NCBI GenBank assembly: GCA_021773035.1 | Contig: JAJFKU010000058.1 | Span: 1-50,652 of the forward strand | DNA: 50,652 nucleotides | Reading direction: 5' to 3' | DNA from: Woeseiaceae bacterium | GTDB taxonomy: Bacteria; Pseudomonadota; Gammaproteobacteria; Steroidobacterales; Woeseiaceae | Shown here: piece after piece, positions 9,015-17,376 of the stretch | Numbering within the stretch: the stretch's first letter is position 1 | Layout of the letters: each line of letters begins with the position of its first letter | Translations under genes and position numbers: made by a program | Notes under the pieces: generated by a model | Databases searched by the model: none | Told to the model about the DNA's origin: nothing | Seen by the model: the letters and a program-made list of their open reading frames with translations, nothing else

Positions 9015-9026
9015 CTTATATATAAA
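9015..9026. promoter_or_regulatory. Candidate MarR operator, site D
   Basis: CTTATATATAAA, 11 of 12 matches to the shared palindrome. It ends 5 bp upstream of the -35 box of the TonB-receptor promoter and pairs with site E on the other side. Confidence 0.55.
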
Positions 9027-9031
9027 CTAAT

Positions 9032-9059
9032 TTGACATGAAAAAAGCTTTAGGTATAAA
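9032..9059 (+). promoter_or_regulatory. Sigma70-like promoter of the TonB receptor
   Basis: TTGACA at 9032-9037, a 16-bp spacer, then TATAAA at 9054-9059. Transcription would begin near 9066, about 90 bp before the receptor's ATG (9158). Operators D and E lie just upstream and just downstream, a layout that suits repression by bound dimers. Confidence 0.7.
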
Positions 9060-9071
9060 ATTAATTTGTAA

Positions 9072-9089
9072 TGATTTATATATAAATCA
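9072..9089. promoter_or_regulatory. Candidate MarR operator, site E (best palindrome)
   Basis: TGATTTATATATAAATCA is an 18-bp perfect inverted repeat around the shared 12-mer (9075-9086). It lies just after the expected transcription start of the TonB-receptor promoter and would block initiation or escape when occupied. Confidence 0.7.
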
Positions 9090-9157
9090 ACTGCCGGCAA
9101 CTCGTCGGCCGACTATTGCAGCAAGCGGGAAACGACCCGCACCTCAGGGGGATTAGA

Positions 9158-11530
9158 ATGAAACACCTGCCCAAACTCTCCATCGCACTGTTTTCTGTGA
9201 TGTTGCTATCACCACTTGCGAGCGCCCAAGACTCGGAAGGCGGTGCCACAACGCTGGAGGAAATTACGGTTACCGCCCAACGTCGTGAGCAGTCCACGAT
9301 GGATGTGCCAATCAGTATTACGGCATTCGGTGAGGAGATCATCAACCAGAATAATATGAAGGGTGCCGCCGACTATCTCGCTGCGACCCCCAATGTCTCG
9401 TTTACCGACTCACAGCGTGAAGGACCGCGAGGCATTTCAATCGCTATACGCGGTATTTCCGATCTGCAAAACGCCGAGCGCGTGTCGGCAACGAGTTCAT
9501 TTGGCGTCTATGTCGATGAGTTCAGTACCGCAACGGCGGCGAGGGGAACCTCCAATCCACCGCTCTACGATGTGGAACGAATCGAGATACTGCGCGGTCC
9601 GCAGGGTACCTATTTCGGACGCAATGCCACGGGCGGTGCGATTAACGTGACCACCAAAAAACCCACGGACGAGTTATATGCCCAGGTCGATGTCGGCGTT
9701 GGCAGCTTTGAAACCTTCGAGGTCGGAGGTGTTCTCAATATCCCGCTATCGGACACGTTTTTTGTGCGGGCCGCGATGTACAGTGAAAGCAATGGCGGTC
9801 AGGTTGAGAATGTGTCACCGCTAAGTGACGGCGGCGATAGCGGATACGACGATCGGCTTGTACGTATCGCCGCACATTGGGATATCAACGATGAATGGGC
9901 TGCGGATTTCTCAGCGAGTTCCATCACCGAAAACAGCGACATGTCGAATACGGTGGCGATCGGGCTTCAGGGCCGCTTTGGCAGTGACCTCGACGACCCG
10001 TTGTACACCTGTGGATTGAGTACCTCGACGGAAGACGAAGCCTGCCGTGACACGACGGGCTTTACGGATCTTGAGGACGAGGTTCTCAATCTCAGGCTGA
10101 CCTATACGGGTGAGAACCTCGGGTTCAAGTCCATTACGGGCCGCACGACGAGTTCGATGAATCAGCTGTTCGACCTCGACCAGTCCGGTCGGCCGTGGGT
10201 AGATCGCAAGAATGACTATAAGGCTGAGTCCGTCAGCCAGGAGTTCCGGCTGTATAACCTCGGTTCCGACCGCCTGGAATGGACGGTTGGTGCGTTAGTC
10301 TATTCGGACGAGCTCGTTGCCAACAACGAAATTCTTATTCTCGACTTCCTCGGTCCGTGGATGGCGGGCGACAGCGCGAACGAGAACACCATTAACATGA
10401 AACGCGATGGCTGGGGTGCTTTTGCGGATTTCACCTGGCATCTGAACGACACGATGAATGTCAGTCTCGGTGCGCGCTATTCCGACGATGAAGAGGAACA
10501 GCTCTGGAGCAACGTGTTTGCCGGTTGCGGACGGCGCGCGGTGGGCGACCCGCTCGACACGGCGGCGGGTTGTGCGCTCCGTCCGGATCAGCTGAATGGG
10601 CCGCTTCCCGTAATCGACGGCTCCATCAGCGGTGGCCGACGTCCGCAGACGATCGGCACATTCGTTACCAACGACGATTCCGATTTCTCCCCGCGGCTGG
10701 CGTTTAACTGGAACATCAACGAGGACTGGACGAGCTACGGCGTCGTTTCTCAGGGTTACAAGGCGGCGGGCGCCCGGGCCAACCCGGATTCCGGCGGCGT
10801 CAACTCCAGTATTTACGACAGGGAGAAGCTGACCAACTACGAAATCGGCGTGAAGGCCGCGCTCAACGAGGGTCGTACCCGGGTGGAGGCAGCGATTTTC
10901 TCCATGGTTTGGGACGACTTTCAGACGACGTTGAGAGAGACCTTCTGCCGGGAAGCCGATGGTTCGCTTAGGCCGCAGATAGGAAATGAAAACTGCGAAT
11001 TCGTGCCGCTGGATCGTATCCAGAATGCCGAGGAGGCCAGCGCGAAGGGTATCGAGGTCAACGTGGAAACGCTGGTTGGCGAGCACTGGCAGCTCGGTGT
11101 GAGTTACGGTTATCTCGACGCGAAGTACGAAGACTTCCGGAACGCGATTCTTGGCGGTACGGTTACCGACGTTTCGGGCCTGCCGTTGCCGGATGCGCCG
11201 GAGAATACGGCAAGCCTGCGAGGCACCTATTCCTTCGATCTGGCGAGCGCCAATGGCTATGTTCGTCTCGAGGCGAACTACCGCGATACGGTCTTTAATC
11301 TTGGTGGTCTGACTGATCCGCTGATGGCGGTACACCCGTTTACGCCGGATGACTATTGGGTCGTCAACCTGCGCGCCGGACTCGAATGGGAAAACCAGCG
11401 CCTTTCCTTCGGCGTCAATAACCTGCTCGATGAGGACTACGCGGCCGGTGTCGGGTCCGGATCGGCCGGTGTAACTGTTCGTCCGCGTGAGCCCGTGTTC
11501 AATCTGCGTTGGACAGCATGGACCAAGTAG
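9158..11530 (+). CDS. TonB-dependent outer-membrane receptor
   Basis: A 790-residue outer-membrane receptor for energy-dependent uptake. A signal peptide covers residues 1 to about 22 and ends SAQ. A TonB-box-like segment EEITVTAQRRE follows, then a plug domain with IAIRGISD and the ILRGPQGT..GRNATGGAINV signature, and a 22-strand barrel region with alternating aromatic residues to the C-terminal WTK. I chose ATG 9158 over 9116 because an AGGGGG ribosome site and the signal peptide start there. The ligand is unknown; this branch of the family is common among receptors for aromatic and hydrophobic compounds as well as siderophores. Expression is probably controlled by operators D and E. It is followed by a strong terminator at 11597. 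Confidence 0.93.
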   Translation: MKHLPKLSIALFSVMLLSPLASAQDSEGGATTLEEITVTAQRREQSTMDVPISITAFGEEIINQNNMKGAADYLAATPNVSFTDSQREGPRGISIAIRGISDLQNAERVSATSSFGVYVDEFSTATAARGTSNPPLYDVERIEILRGPQGTYFGRNATGGAINVTTKKPTDELYAQVDVGVGSFETFEVGGVLNIPLSDTFFVRAAMYSESNGGQVENVSPLSDGGDSGYDDRLVRIAAHWDINDEWAADFSASSITENSDMSNTVAIGLQGRFGSDLDDPLYTCGLSTSTEDEACRDTTGFTDLEDEVLNLRLTYTGENLGFKSITGRTTSSMNQLFDLDQSGRPWVDRKNDYKAESVSQEFRLYNLGSDRLEWTVGALVYSDELVANNEILILDFLGPWMAGDSANENTINMKRDGWGAFADFTWHLNDTMNVSLGARYSDDEEEQLWSNVFAGCGRRAVGDPLDTAAGCALRPDQLNGPLPVIDGSISGGRRPQTIGTFVTNDDSDFSPRLAFNWNINEDWTSYGVVSQGYKAAGARANPDSGGVNSSIYDREKLTNYEIGVKAALNEGRTRVEAAIFSMVWDDFQTTLRETFCREADGSLRPQIGNENCEFVPLDRIQNAEEASAKGIEVNVETLVGEHWQLGVSYGYLDAKYEDFRNAILGGTVTDVSGLPLPDAPENTASLRGTYSFDLASANGYVRLEANYRDTVFNLGGLTDPLMAVHPFTPDDYWVVNLRAGLEWENQRLSFGVNNLLDEDYAAGVGSGSAGVTVRPREPVFNLRWTAWTK

Positions 11531-11596
11531 CAGCATAGATTGTTGTTCTCGACTTCGTGTCGAGGCAAGAACGGTTTTACCCCCGCAGTACCAATC

Positions 11597-11647
11597 GCGG
11601 GCTTCGTCCAGAACACTGTTTTGCGTCGAAGCCCGCTTTTCTTTTTT
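11597..11647 (+). terminator. Rho-independent terminator after the TonB receptor
   Basis: A perfect 10-bp stem (GCGGGCTTCG at 11597-11606, CGAAGCCCGC at 11627-11636) with a 20-nt loop, followed by TTTTCTTTTTT (11637-11647). A smaller hairpin CTCGAC / GTCGAG lies at 11548-11564 without a T-run. The terminator ends just before the ribosome site of the tricorn protease gene, so that operon needs its own promoter or read-through. Confidence 0.85.
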
Positions 11648-11661
11648 GGAGTATCCAGCCG

Positions 11662-14600
11662 GTGCAGAATCCTGTTCGAGTATCCCTAGTCCCTGTCTTG
11701 GTCGCGGTCGCAAGCGGCCTGTTTTTCAGCCACCATGCCGGCGCGGTTAACGAAGTGCATTTTGCGTCGTTTCCGGATGTCTCCAGGAACGATGTCGTAT
11801 TCGTTTACAGAGATTCGATCTGGACGGTTCCGGTTGCCGGAGGCCAGGCGCGTTTATTGTCGGATATTGGGGAGCGGCCAAGGCATCCGAAATTCGACCC
11901 GAGTGGCACCCGTGTCGCGTATTCGGCGACCGTGGATGACAACCAGGAGGTTTTCGTTGTCAACCTGACGGGCGGCAGTATCCAACGCCTCACTTATCAT
12001 CCGGCCCGGGACGATATGGTCGATTGGCATCCCGACGGCGAATCAATATTCTTCAAGAGTACAATGCAGAGTCCGCGCGCGACTTATAATCGACTGTTCG
12101 AGGTCGATGCATCCGGCGGGCTGCCCACTGTTCTGCCATTGCCCTATGTCGAAACGGCGGCCATGTCGGCGGACGGCCAGACGCTTTACTTCAGCTATCT
12201 TCGGGATTTTCAGGAAGAGGTGTGGAAACGATACCTCGGAGGCCGGGCGCCGGATATCTGGTCGTACGCCGTCGAGTCGGGGGAAACACAGAAACTGACC
12301 GATCATGAGGCACCGGATTCTGTGCCAATGCTTGATGACGGGGCACTGTATTTCCTGTCGGAGCGCGGTCCTGCGCGACGCAGCAATATCTGGTCGCTCG
12401 GAAACTCCGACGCGGAAGCGCAACAGATCACGCAGTTTGAGGATGCCGACGTCCGCAACCCGTCGATTGGCGAAGCGGGCATCGTTTTCGAACTCGACGG
12501 CAAGTTGTTCCTGTACAGCGATAGCGGCAGTGAAGCAGAGCAGATTCATATCGGCATCGATATTGCGCGCGACGAGTATTCGCGGAAACTGGTTTCTCTG
12601 CAAGAGCGAATAGAAAGCGCCAGCGTCGGCCCTGACGGCAAGATTGCGTTCGAGGCGCGGGGCGATGTCCTGCTGTATGACACGAAACGGAGCAGCGCGC
12701 TCAACATTACGAATTCCTCAAATGCCGCTGAACGATTCCCGACGATTTCAGCAGACAACAAACAGGTGGCGTATCAGAGTGACGTCGACGGTGAGTACCA
12801 GCTCTATGTTCGCGATCTGGAGTCTGGCGATAGCAAAAGACTGACCGGTTTCGAGTCCGGATTTCGCTACCGGCCGTTCTGGTCGCCTGATGGACGTTAC
12901 CTGGCGTTTATGGATCAGACGCAGCAGATATGGCTGGTCGAAACCGGCAGCGGTAAAGCAACGCGCATCGACCAGGGCAACTGGCGCTATCACTGGGATA
13001 TGCCTCAGTTCCGTATTTCGTGGTCTCATGACAGCCGCTGGTTTACCTATTCGAGGGCTGGGCTGAATCGCAATCAGTCGATCTACGTCTACGACGTCAG
13101 GCAAGGCGAGCTGCAGCAGCTGACCTCCGGTTTTTACAGCGATTTCGATCCCGTGTTCGACCCCGGCGGGAATTACATTGCGGCCATTAGCTACCGGAAT
13201 TTTGCACCGTTATTCGGCGATATCGATTCGACCTTTACGTATAAGGATTCGATGCTCATATCAATTCTGCCGCTTACCGCTGCTTCGGCAGCGCCGGGCG
13301 CCGACGGCTGGCAGTTGCCGGAGCCTGCTGGTGAGGTTGCGATTGAATCTGGCGGTGCGGAATCGCGATTGCGTAGCTTGGTTTTTCCCGGCGGCAGTTA
13401 TTCCGGGCTGGCTTTCCAGGGCAACAAACTTTCGGTACTCCGGAGTGATGACGGACAGTCCGAACTGCTGCAACTGGAGCTGGGTAAGAACGAGACGGAA
13501 ACGGTCTGGAGCGGCAGCAGGGCGCGGGTGCTGGATGCGACGCCACAGGGTGTTTTGGTTCGATCAGGCAGGGATTTTCTGCTGCTCGCGGCAAAGGACT
13601 CCAAAGACGCCAAAAAGCTGGCCGTTGAAAACCTGACGGCCGAAATCGATCCGCAGCAGGAATTTCTGCAGATGTTCGACGATTCGTGGCGGTATCAGCG
13701 GGATTTCTACTACGATCCCGGGCTGCACGGTGTGGACTGGCAGGCTGCCAGAGACCATTATCGCCCGCTTGCCGCAAAGGTACATTCGGAGCAGGAATTG
13801 ACGGCGGTCGTTCGTGAGCTGCATGGTGAACTGGCCGCGGGTCACGTCTACGTATCCGTCGAACCGCCATACAACCGTCGGGATGCCACTAACATCGGTC
13901 TGCTGGGTATCGATTTTGCAGTTAGTGACGGTGCTTATAGAATTTCGAAGATCCTGCGTCCCGGTGTCCGGCGCGCCACGCATCATTCGCCGCTGGATGA
14001 CGCATCGCTCGGTGTCAGCGATGGTGACTATATTCTCTCGGTAAATGGTCGCCGACTTACGACGGACCGTGCACCCTGGGCGCCGTTCCGCGGCCTCGCC
14101 AATGATGTTGTGGAATTGACAATCGCATCGTCCGCGGACGGTAAGAACAGCCGCTCGGTACGCGTAAAAACACTCGACAGCGAACGTAAGTTGCGGGAAC
14201 TCGTGTGGGTGGAGGAGACCCGGGCATTCGTCGACGAGGCGTCGAACGGCAGGATCGGTTATATCTATGTACCGAACACCGGTGCCGAAGGTCAGAATGA
14301 GCTGATGCAGATGTACCGCGCGCAATACCACAAGGACGCGCTTATCGTCGATGAACGTTTTAATACCGGCGGGGCGCTCGGCGACCGTTTTGTTGAGTTG
14401 CTTAACAGGCCGCCGCTGAACTATTTCAGCTCGCGAAACGCCAACGACTATCCTCTGCCGGAGCTCGCGCACCGGGGCCCGAAAGCGATGCTGATTAACA
14501 GCTGGAGTTACTCCGGTGGTGATGGCTTCCCGTTCCTGTTCAAGACGGCCGGAGTGGGCCCACTCATCGGTACGCGCACCTGGGGAGGTTTAATCGGTCC

Positions 14601-14865
14601 GGGAATGCGAATGTCCCTGATCAACGGCGGGTTTATTTCCGCACCGCCGCAACGCGTTTACGACACCAACGGAGAGTGGGCGGAAGGAAACGAGGGTGTC
14701 CGTCCGAATGTCGATCTTCAAAACAATCCGGGTGAGCTGGCGCGGGGCAACGACCAGCAATTACAGCATGCGATCAACTGGCTGCTCGGCCAGGTCGAGG
14801 CCATGTCGCCCGTGGTCATTCCCGATTTCCCGAAACAGATGCCCTTGCCGTCTACAGGAGAGTGA
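11662..14865 (+). CDS. Tricorn-type S41 protease, exported
   Basis: A large peptidase of 1067 residues. Order: signal-like hydrophobic segment in the first 28 residues, two beta-propeller regions built of PD40/WD40-like repeats (about 40-660), a helical segment with His728 (AAGHVYV), a PDZ-like domain (SLGVSDGDYILSVNG), and the S41 serine-protease core with nucleophile Ser951 in SYSGGD. Tricorn proteases chop peptides of medium length to small products. The start is taken as GTG 11662 with GGAG at 11648; a longer frame from 11557 would overlap the terminator. The amidohydrolase start follows its stop by 3 bp. An extracytoplasmic location suggests digestion of peptides entering by the neighbouring receptor, which is inference. 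Confidence 0.9.
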   Translation: MQNPVRVSLVPVLVAVASGLFFSHHAGAVNEVHFASFPDVSRNDVVFVYRDSIWTVPVAGGQARLLSDIGERPRHPKFDPSGTRVAYSATVDDNQEVFVVNLTGGSIQRLTYHPARDDMVDWHPDGESIFFKSTMQSPRATYNRLFEVDASGGLPTVLPLPYVETAAMSADGQTLYFSYLRDFQEEVWKRYLGGRAPDIWSYAVESGETQKLTDHEAPDSVPMLDDGALYFLSERGPARRSNIWSLGNSDAEAQQITQFEDADVRNPSIGEAGIVFELDGKLFLYSDSGSEAEQIHIGIDIARDEYSRKLVSLQERIESASVGPDGKIAFEARGDVLLYDTKRSSALNITNSSNAAERFPTISADNKQVAYQSDVDGEYQLYVRDLESGDSKRLTGFESGFRYRPFWSPDGRYLAFMDQTQQIWLVETGSGKATRIDQGNWRYHWDMPQFRISWSHDSRWFTYSRAGLNRNQSIYVYDVRQGELQQLTSGFYSDFDPVFDPGGNYIAAISYRNFAPLFGDIDSTFTYKDSMLISILPLTAASAAPGADGWQLPEPAGEVAIESGGAESRLRSLVFPGGSYSGLAFQGNKLSVLRSDDGQSELLQLELGKNETETVWSGSRARVLDATPQGVLVRSGRDFLLLAAKDSKDAKKLAVENLTAEIDPQQEFLQMFDDSWRYQRDFYYDPGLHGVDWQAARDHYRPLAAKVHSEQELTAVVRELHGELAAGHVYVSVEPPYNRRDATNIGLLGIDFAVSDGAYRISKILRPGVRRATHHSPLDDASLGVSDGDYILSVNGRRLTTDRAPWAPFRGLANDVVELTIASSADGKNSRSVRVKTLDSERKLRELVWVEETRAFVDEASNGRIGYIYVPNTGAEGQNELMQMYRAQYHKDALIVDERFNTGGALGDRFVELLNRPPLNYFSSRNANDYPLPELAHRGPKAMLINSWSYSGGDGFPFLFKTAGVGPLIGTRTWGGLIGPGMRMSLINGGFISAPPQRVYDTNGEWAEGNEGVRPNVDLQNNPGELARGNDQQLQHAINWLLGQVEAMSPVVIPDFPKQMPLPSTGE

Positions 14866-14868
14866 ACA

Positions 14869-16209
14869 GTGATTAGCGAAATTATGCGAAAAACCGCGGT
14901 CGTTTCGACCGCATTGGCGATAGCCCTGCCTGGTGCCGTCGCCGCTTTCGCCGATGCTGAAGAAACAAAGGCACCCAGCGAGTATCTGCTTGTCCATGCG
15001 GGTTCCTTGCTCGCTGTCCCCGGAGAAGCAGCTGTCGAACAGGTCACTATTGTGGTCCGCGATGGCATCATCCACGAGGTACTGGACGGTTTCGTGAGTC
15101 GGGATGAAGTCGACGTCGATTCGGACGAGGCCGTTGTCGACACGCTCGATCTCTCGGACTATTTCGTGCTGCCGGGACTTATGGACATGCATGTTCACCT
15201 GTCATTCGAATTCGGTGTCGACGGCCAGCGCAGCCACGGTATCGGTGACGGATACGCGCAGCAGTACAAGTCGGCAAAGGACGACGTCTACAATTTTGCT
15301 ACGGCAATATCCAACGCTCAAAAAACGCTGCATGCGGGTTACACGACCGTTCGTAATGTGGGCAGCGAGGGTTGGCACATCACTGCGCTGCGAGACGCCA
15401 TTAACGACGGCAATCTGAGCGGTCCGAGGATATTCACCGCGGCCCATACGATTCGCGTTGGCGCAGACGACGGTGCCGGGTCCTGCGCAAGTGTTGACAG
15501 TTGCCGTCGTGCGACGCGCGCGCAGATCGATATGGGCGCGGACGTCATTAAGGTGTATGCGACTTGCAGCGGTTCGAAGCCCTGCGGTTACCAGAGCGCA
15601 CCGTCCGTATTCCTTGAGGACGAACTTCGCGCAATCGTTGAGACGGCAGCGACCCGTGATATTCGTGTTGCGGCCCACGCCCACGGTACCAAGGGAATCA
15701 ACCTGGCGGCATCGGCAGGAGTGGCATCGATCGAGCACGGCTCGTACAACGACGAACAGTCGCACAAAATCATGAAACGCAATGGCGTGTTCCTGGTACC
15801 CACGCTCTCTGTTCAGGACAATATTCATGAGGATATCGTGGGCGCAGAGGGGAAAATGCTCGAGATCATGCAGGCATTTCTCGATAACCACGGGCCGCGT
15901 ATGCTCGCCGCCCACAAGGCGGGTGTAAAAATCGCTGCCGGTAGCGACGCAGGTGTAACGAAACATGGCAACAATGCTCGTGAGCTCGAGTTTTACGTTG
16001 AGAACGGATTGACACCGGAAGAGGCGATCGTTGCAGCGACGGTTCACGCCGCGGAGTTGCTGGGCATGAGCGATCGAATCGGAACGATAGAGGTGGGCAA
16101 GGCTGCGGATCTGATTGCGGTAAGCAGTAGTCCACTTGAGAATATCAGCGTGCTGAAGAATGTCGACGCGGTCGTCAAAGACGGTGCAGTAGTTGTCGCA
16201 CCGCAATAG
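14869..16209 (+). CDS. Metal-dependent amidohydrolase (Xaa-Pro dipeptidase/carboxypeptidase-like), exported
   Basis: A 446-residue amidohydrolase-superfamily enzyme with a probable signal peptide (hydrophobic residues 9-27, ending AFA). Binuclear metal ligands are visible in order: His108 and His110 (DMHVH), Lys228 likely carbamylated (VIKVYAT), His270 or His272 (HAHG), His290 (IEHG) and Asp360 (GSDAG). This layout is shared with imidazolonepropionase-like proteins and with characterised L-Xaa-L-Xaa dipeptidases and carboxypeptidases. The start is GTG 14869 with GGAG at 14857-14860 inside the end of the tricorn gene, so translation is coupled. With tricorn protease, a transporter and an amino-acid oxidase around it, cleavage of a dipeptide or an N-acyl amino acid is the best guess. 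Confidence 0.88.
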   Translation: MISEIMRKTAVVSTALAIALPGAVAAFADAEETKAPSEYLLVHAGSLLAVPGEAAVEQVTIVVRDGIIHEVLDGFVSRDEVDVDSDEAVVDTLDLSDYFVLPGLMDMHVHLSFEFGVDGQRSHGIGDGYAQQYKSAKDDVYNFATAISNAQKTLHAGYTTVRNVGSEGWHITALRDAINDGNLSGPRIFTAAHTIRVGADDGAGSCASVDSCRRATRAQIDMGADVIKVYATCSGSKPCGYQSAPSVFLEDELRAIVETAATRDIRVAAHAHGTKGINLAASAGVASIEHGSYNDEQSHKIMKRNGVFLVPTLSVQDNIHEDIVGAEGKMLEIMQAFLDNHGPRMLAAHKAGVKIAAGSDAGVTKHGNNARELEFYVENGLTPEEAIVAATVHAAELLGMSDRIGTIEVGKAADLIAVSSSPLENISVLKNVDAVVKDGAVVVAPQ

Positions 16210-17374
16210 TCCAACTGATTTACAAGGCGGTGAGTGGAAGGCGATTCTCGCCAGCATCCTGCTGGCCAAAACCGCCGTTGCTACTTTTTCGATAGCGCCG
16301 TTCCTGGTCGGCGGCTATATCGACCATCTGCAATTCAGCGTTGCCCAGGCGGGCCGGCTGTTGTCTGTCGAAATTTTCGCGCTGGCGTTCTCGAACGCGG
16401 CCGCTTTTTTCTGGATTCACAAAGTGTCGTGCCGGGTGTGGGCGCAGCGCTTATTGCTGCTCGTCGTGGCGTGCAATATTTTCTGCGTGTTTGCACCGAG
16501 CTACGACAGCCTGTTGTTACTGCGCCTTGCGATTGGCAGCCTGGAGGGCGCGCTTCTGGCGCTGGGATTCGGTCTTCTTGGAAAAACACGTAAGCCGAAT
16601 CGAAATTTCGGGATGTATTTTGCAGTATCGCTGACCGTCGGCGCGATCAACGTACGGGTTCTTCCCTTGTTTCTCGAAGCAGCCGGTGTGACCGGATTAT
16701 TCGTCAATCTGTCGCTGTACGGGGTACTCGCGCTCGCGGGCTCGTTTTGGGTGCAGCAACAAAGCATCGGCGGTAGCGATACGAGCACGGCTGACAGATC
16801 AGCGCAGACAGGCCGGTTCGCGATCGCCGCGGTCCCGCTACTGTTCCTGATAATCGCAAACTACGTGTACTTTGTTGGCCAGGGGGGCGTCTGGTCGTTT
16901 CTTGAGCGGCTGGGCATTCAGCAGGGAATAGACCTGACCGGCATTGCCAGCGCACTGTCATTATCATTGATTGCAGGCGTCGCCGGCGGCGCCACGGCAG
17001 GCTGGCTGGACCTTAAGCTGGGCCGGGTATGGCCGCTGATTGCCGCGATGGCGTTTGCGCTGATTTCGATCGGGGTGCTGTTCCAGTTTCCGGGGAGTAT
17101 GACGTTTACCCTGGCCGCGTGCCTGTTCAATTATGGCAACAATCTGGGCCATCCCTATGTGTTGGGTTTTGCCGCGGAGATCGATAGCAGCTCTCGTCTT
17201 ACCGTACTCTCGGGCGCGTTGCACACTGCGGGGCAGGCGACCGGACCACTCATCGCGGGACTCATTGTGACAGCTAACGACTACAGCAACGTACTGTGGT
17301 TGGGGTGCGCGGCGTTCGCCGCAACCTTGCTGTTGTTCCTGCCGGTGATGGCGGCCATGCGCAAGCAACGATAA
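16193..17374 (+). CDS. MFS transporter
   Basis: A 393-residue major facilitator protein with about twelve hydrophobic segments, a charged central loop near residues 185-205, and a cytoplasmic-loop GWLDLKLGR motif in the second half. The start is uncertain: TTG 16193 overlaps the preceding gene by 17 bp and has no clear ribosome site of its own, so translational coupling is likely. It sits between an exported amidohydrolase and a D-amino-acid-dehydrogenase-like enzyme. Uptake of an amino acid or small amide released by the upstream hydrolases is plausible but not shown. Confidence 0.86.
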   Translation: MSHRNSPTDLQGGEWKAILASILLAKTAVATFSIAPFLVGGYIDHLQFSVAQAGRLLSVEIFALAFSNAAAFFWIHKVSCRVWAQRLLLLVVACNIFCVFAPSYDSLLLLRLAIGSLEGALLALGFGLLGKTRKPNRNFGMYFAVSLTVGAINVRVLPLFLEAAGVTGLFVNLSLYGVLALAGSFWVQQQSIGGSDTSTADRSAQTGRFAIAAVPLLFLIIANYVYFVGQGGVWSFLERLGIQQGIDLTGIASALSLSLIAGVAGGATAGWLDLKLGRVWPLIAAMAFALISIGVLFQFPGSMTFTLAACLFNYGNNLGHPYVLGFAAEIDSSSRLTVLSGALHTAGQATGPLIAGLIVTANDYSNVLWLGCAAFAATLLLFLPVMAAMRKQR

Positions 17375-17376
17375 TC

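Larger units (their letters stand above)
8771..9157. other. 387-bp AT-rich divergent control region
   Basis: Non-coding region between the minus-strand ThDP operon and the TonB receptor. It holds operator sites B (8832-8843), a loose site C (8937-8948), D (9015-9026) and E (9072-9089), and a good sigma70-like promoter (9032-9059). A consensus AGGAGG at 8957-8962 precedes a 17-codon TTG-started frame (8972-9025) that ends inside site D. I regard this frame as doubtful. Confidence 0.7.

Noticed and set aside
10295..11713. Long open frame on the minus strand (about 472 codons)
   Set aside because: Antisense to the TonB receptor, Arg/Val-rich with no motif and no ribosome site; a shadow of the real gene.
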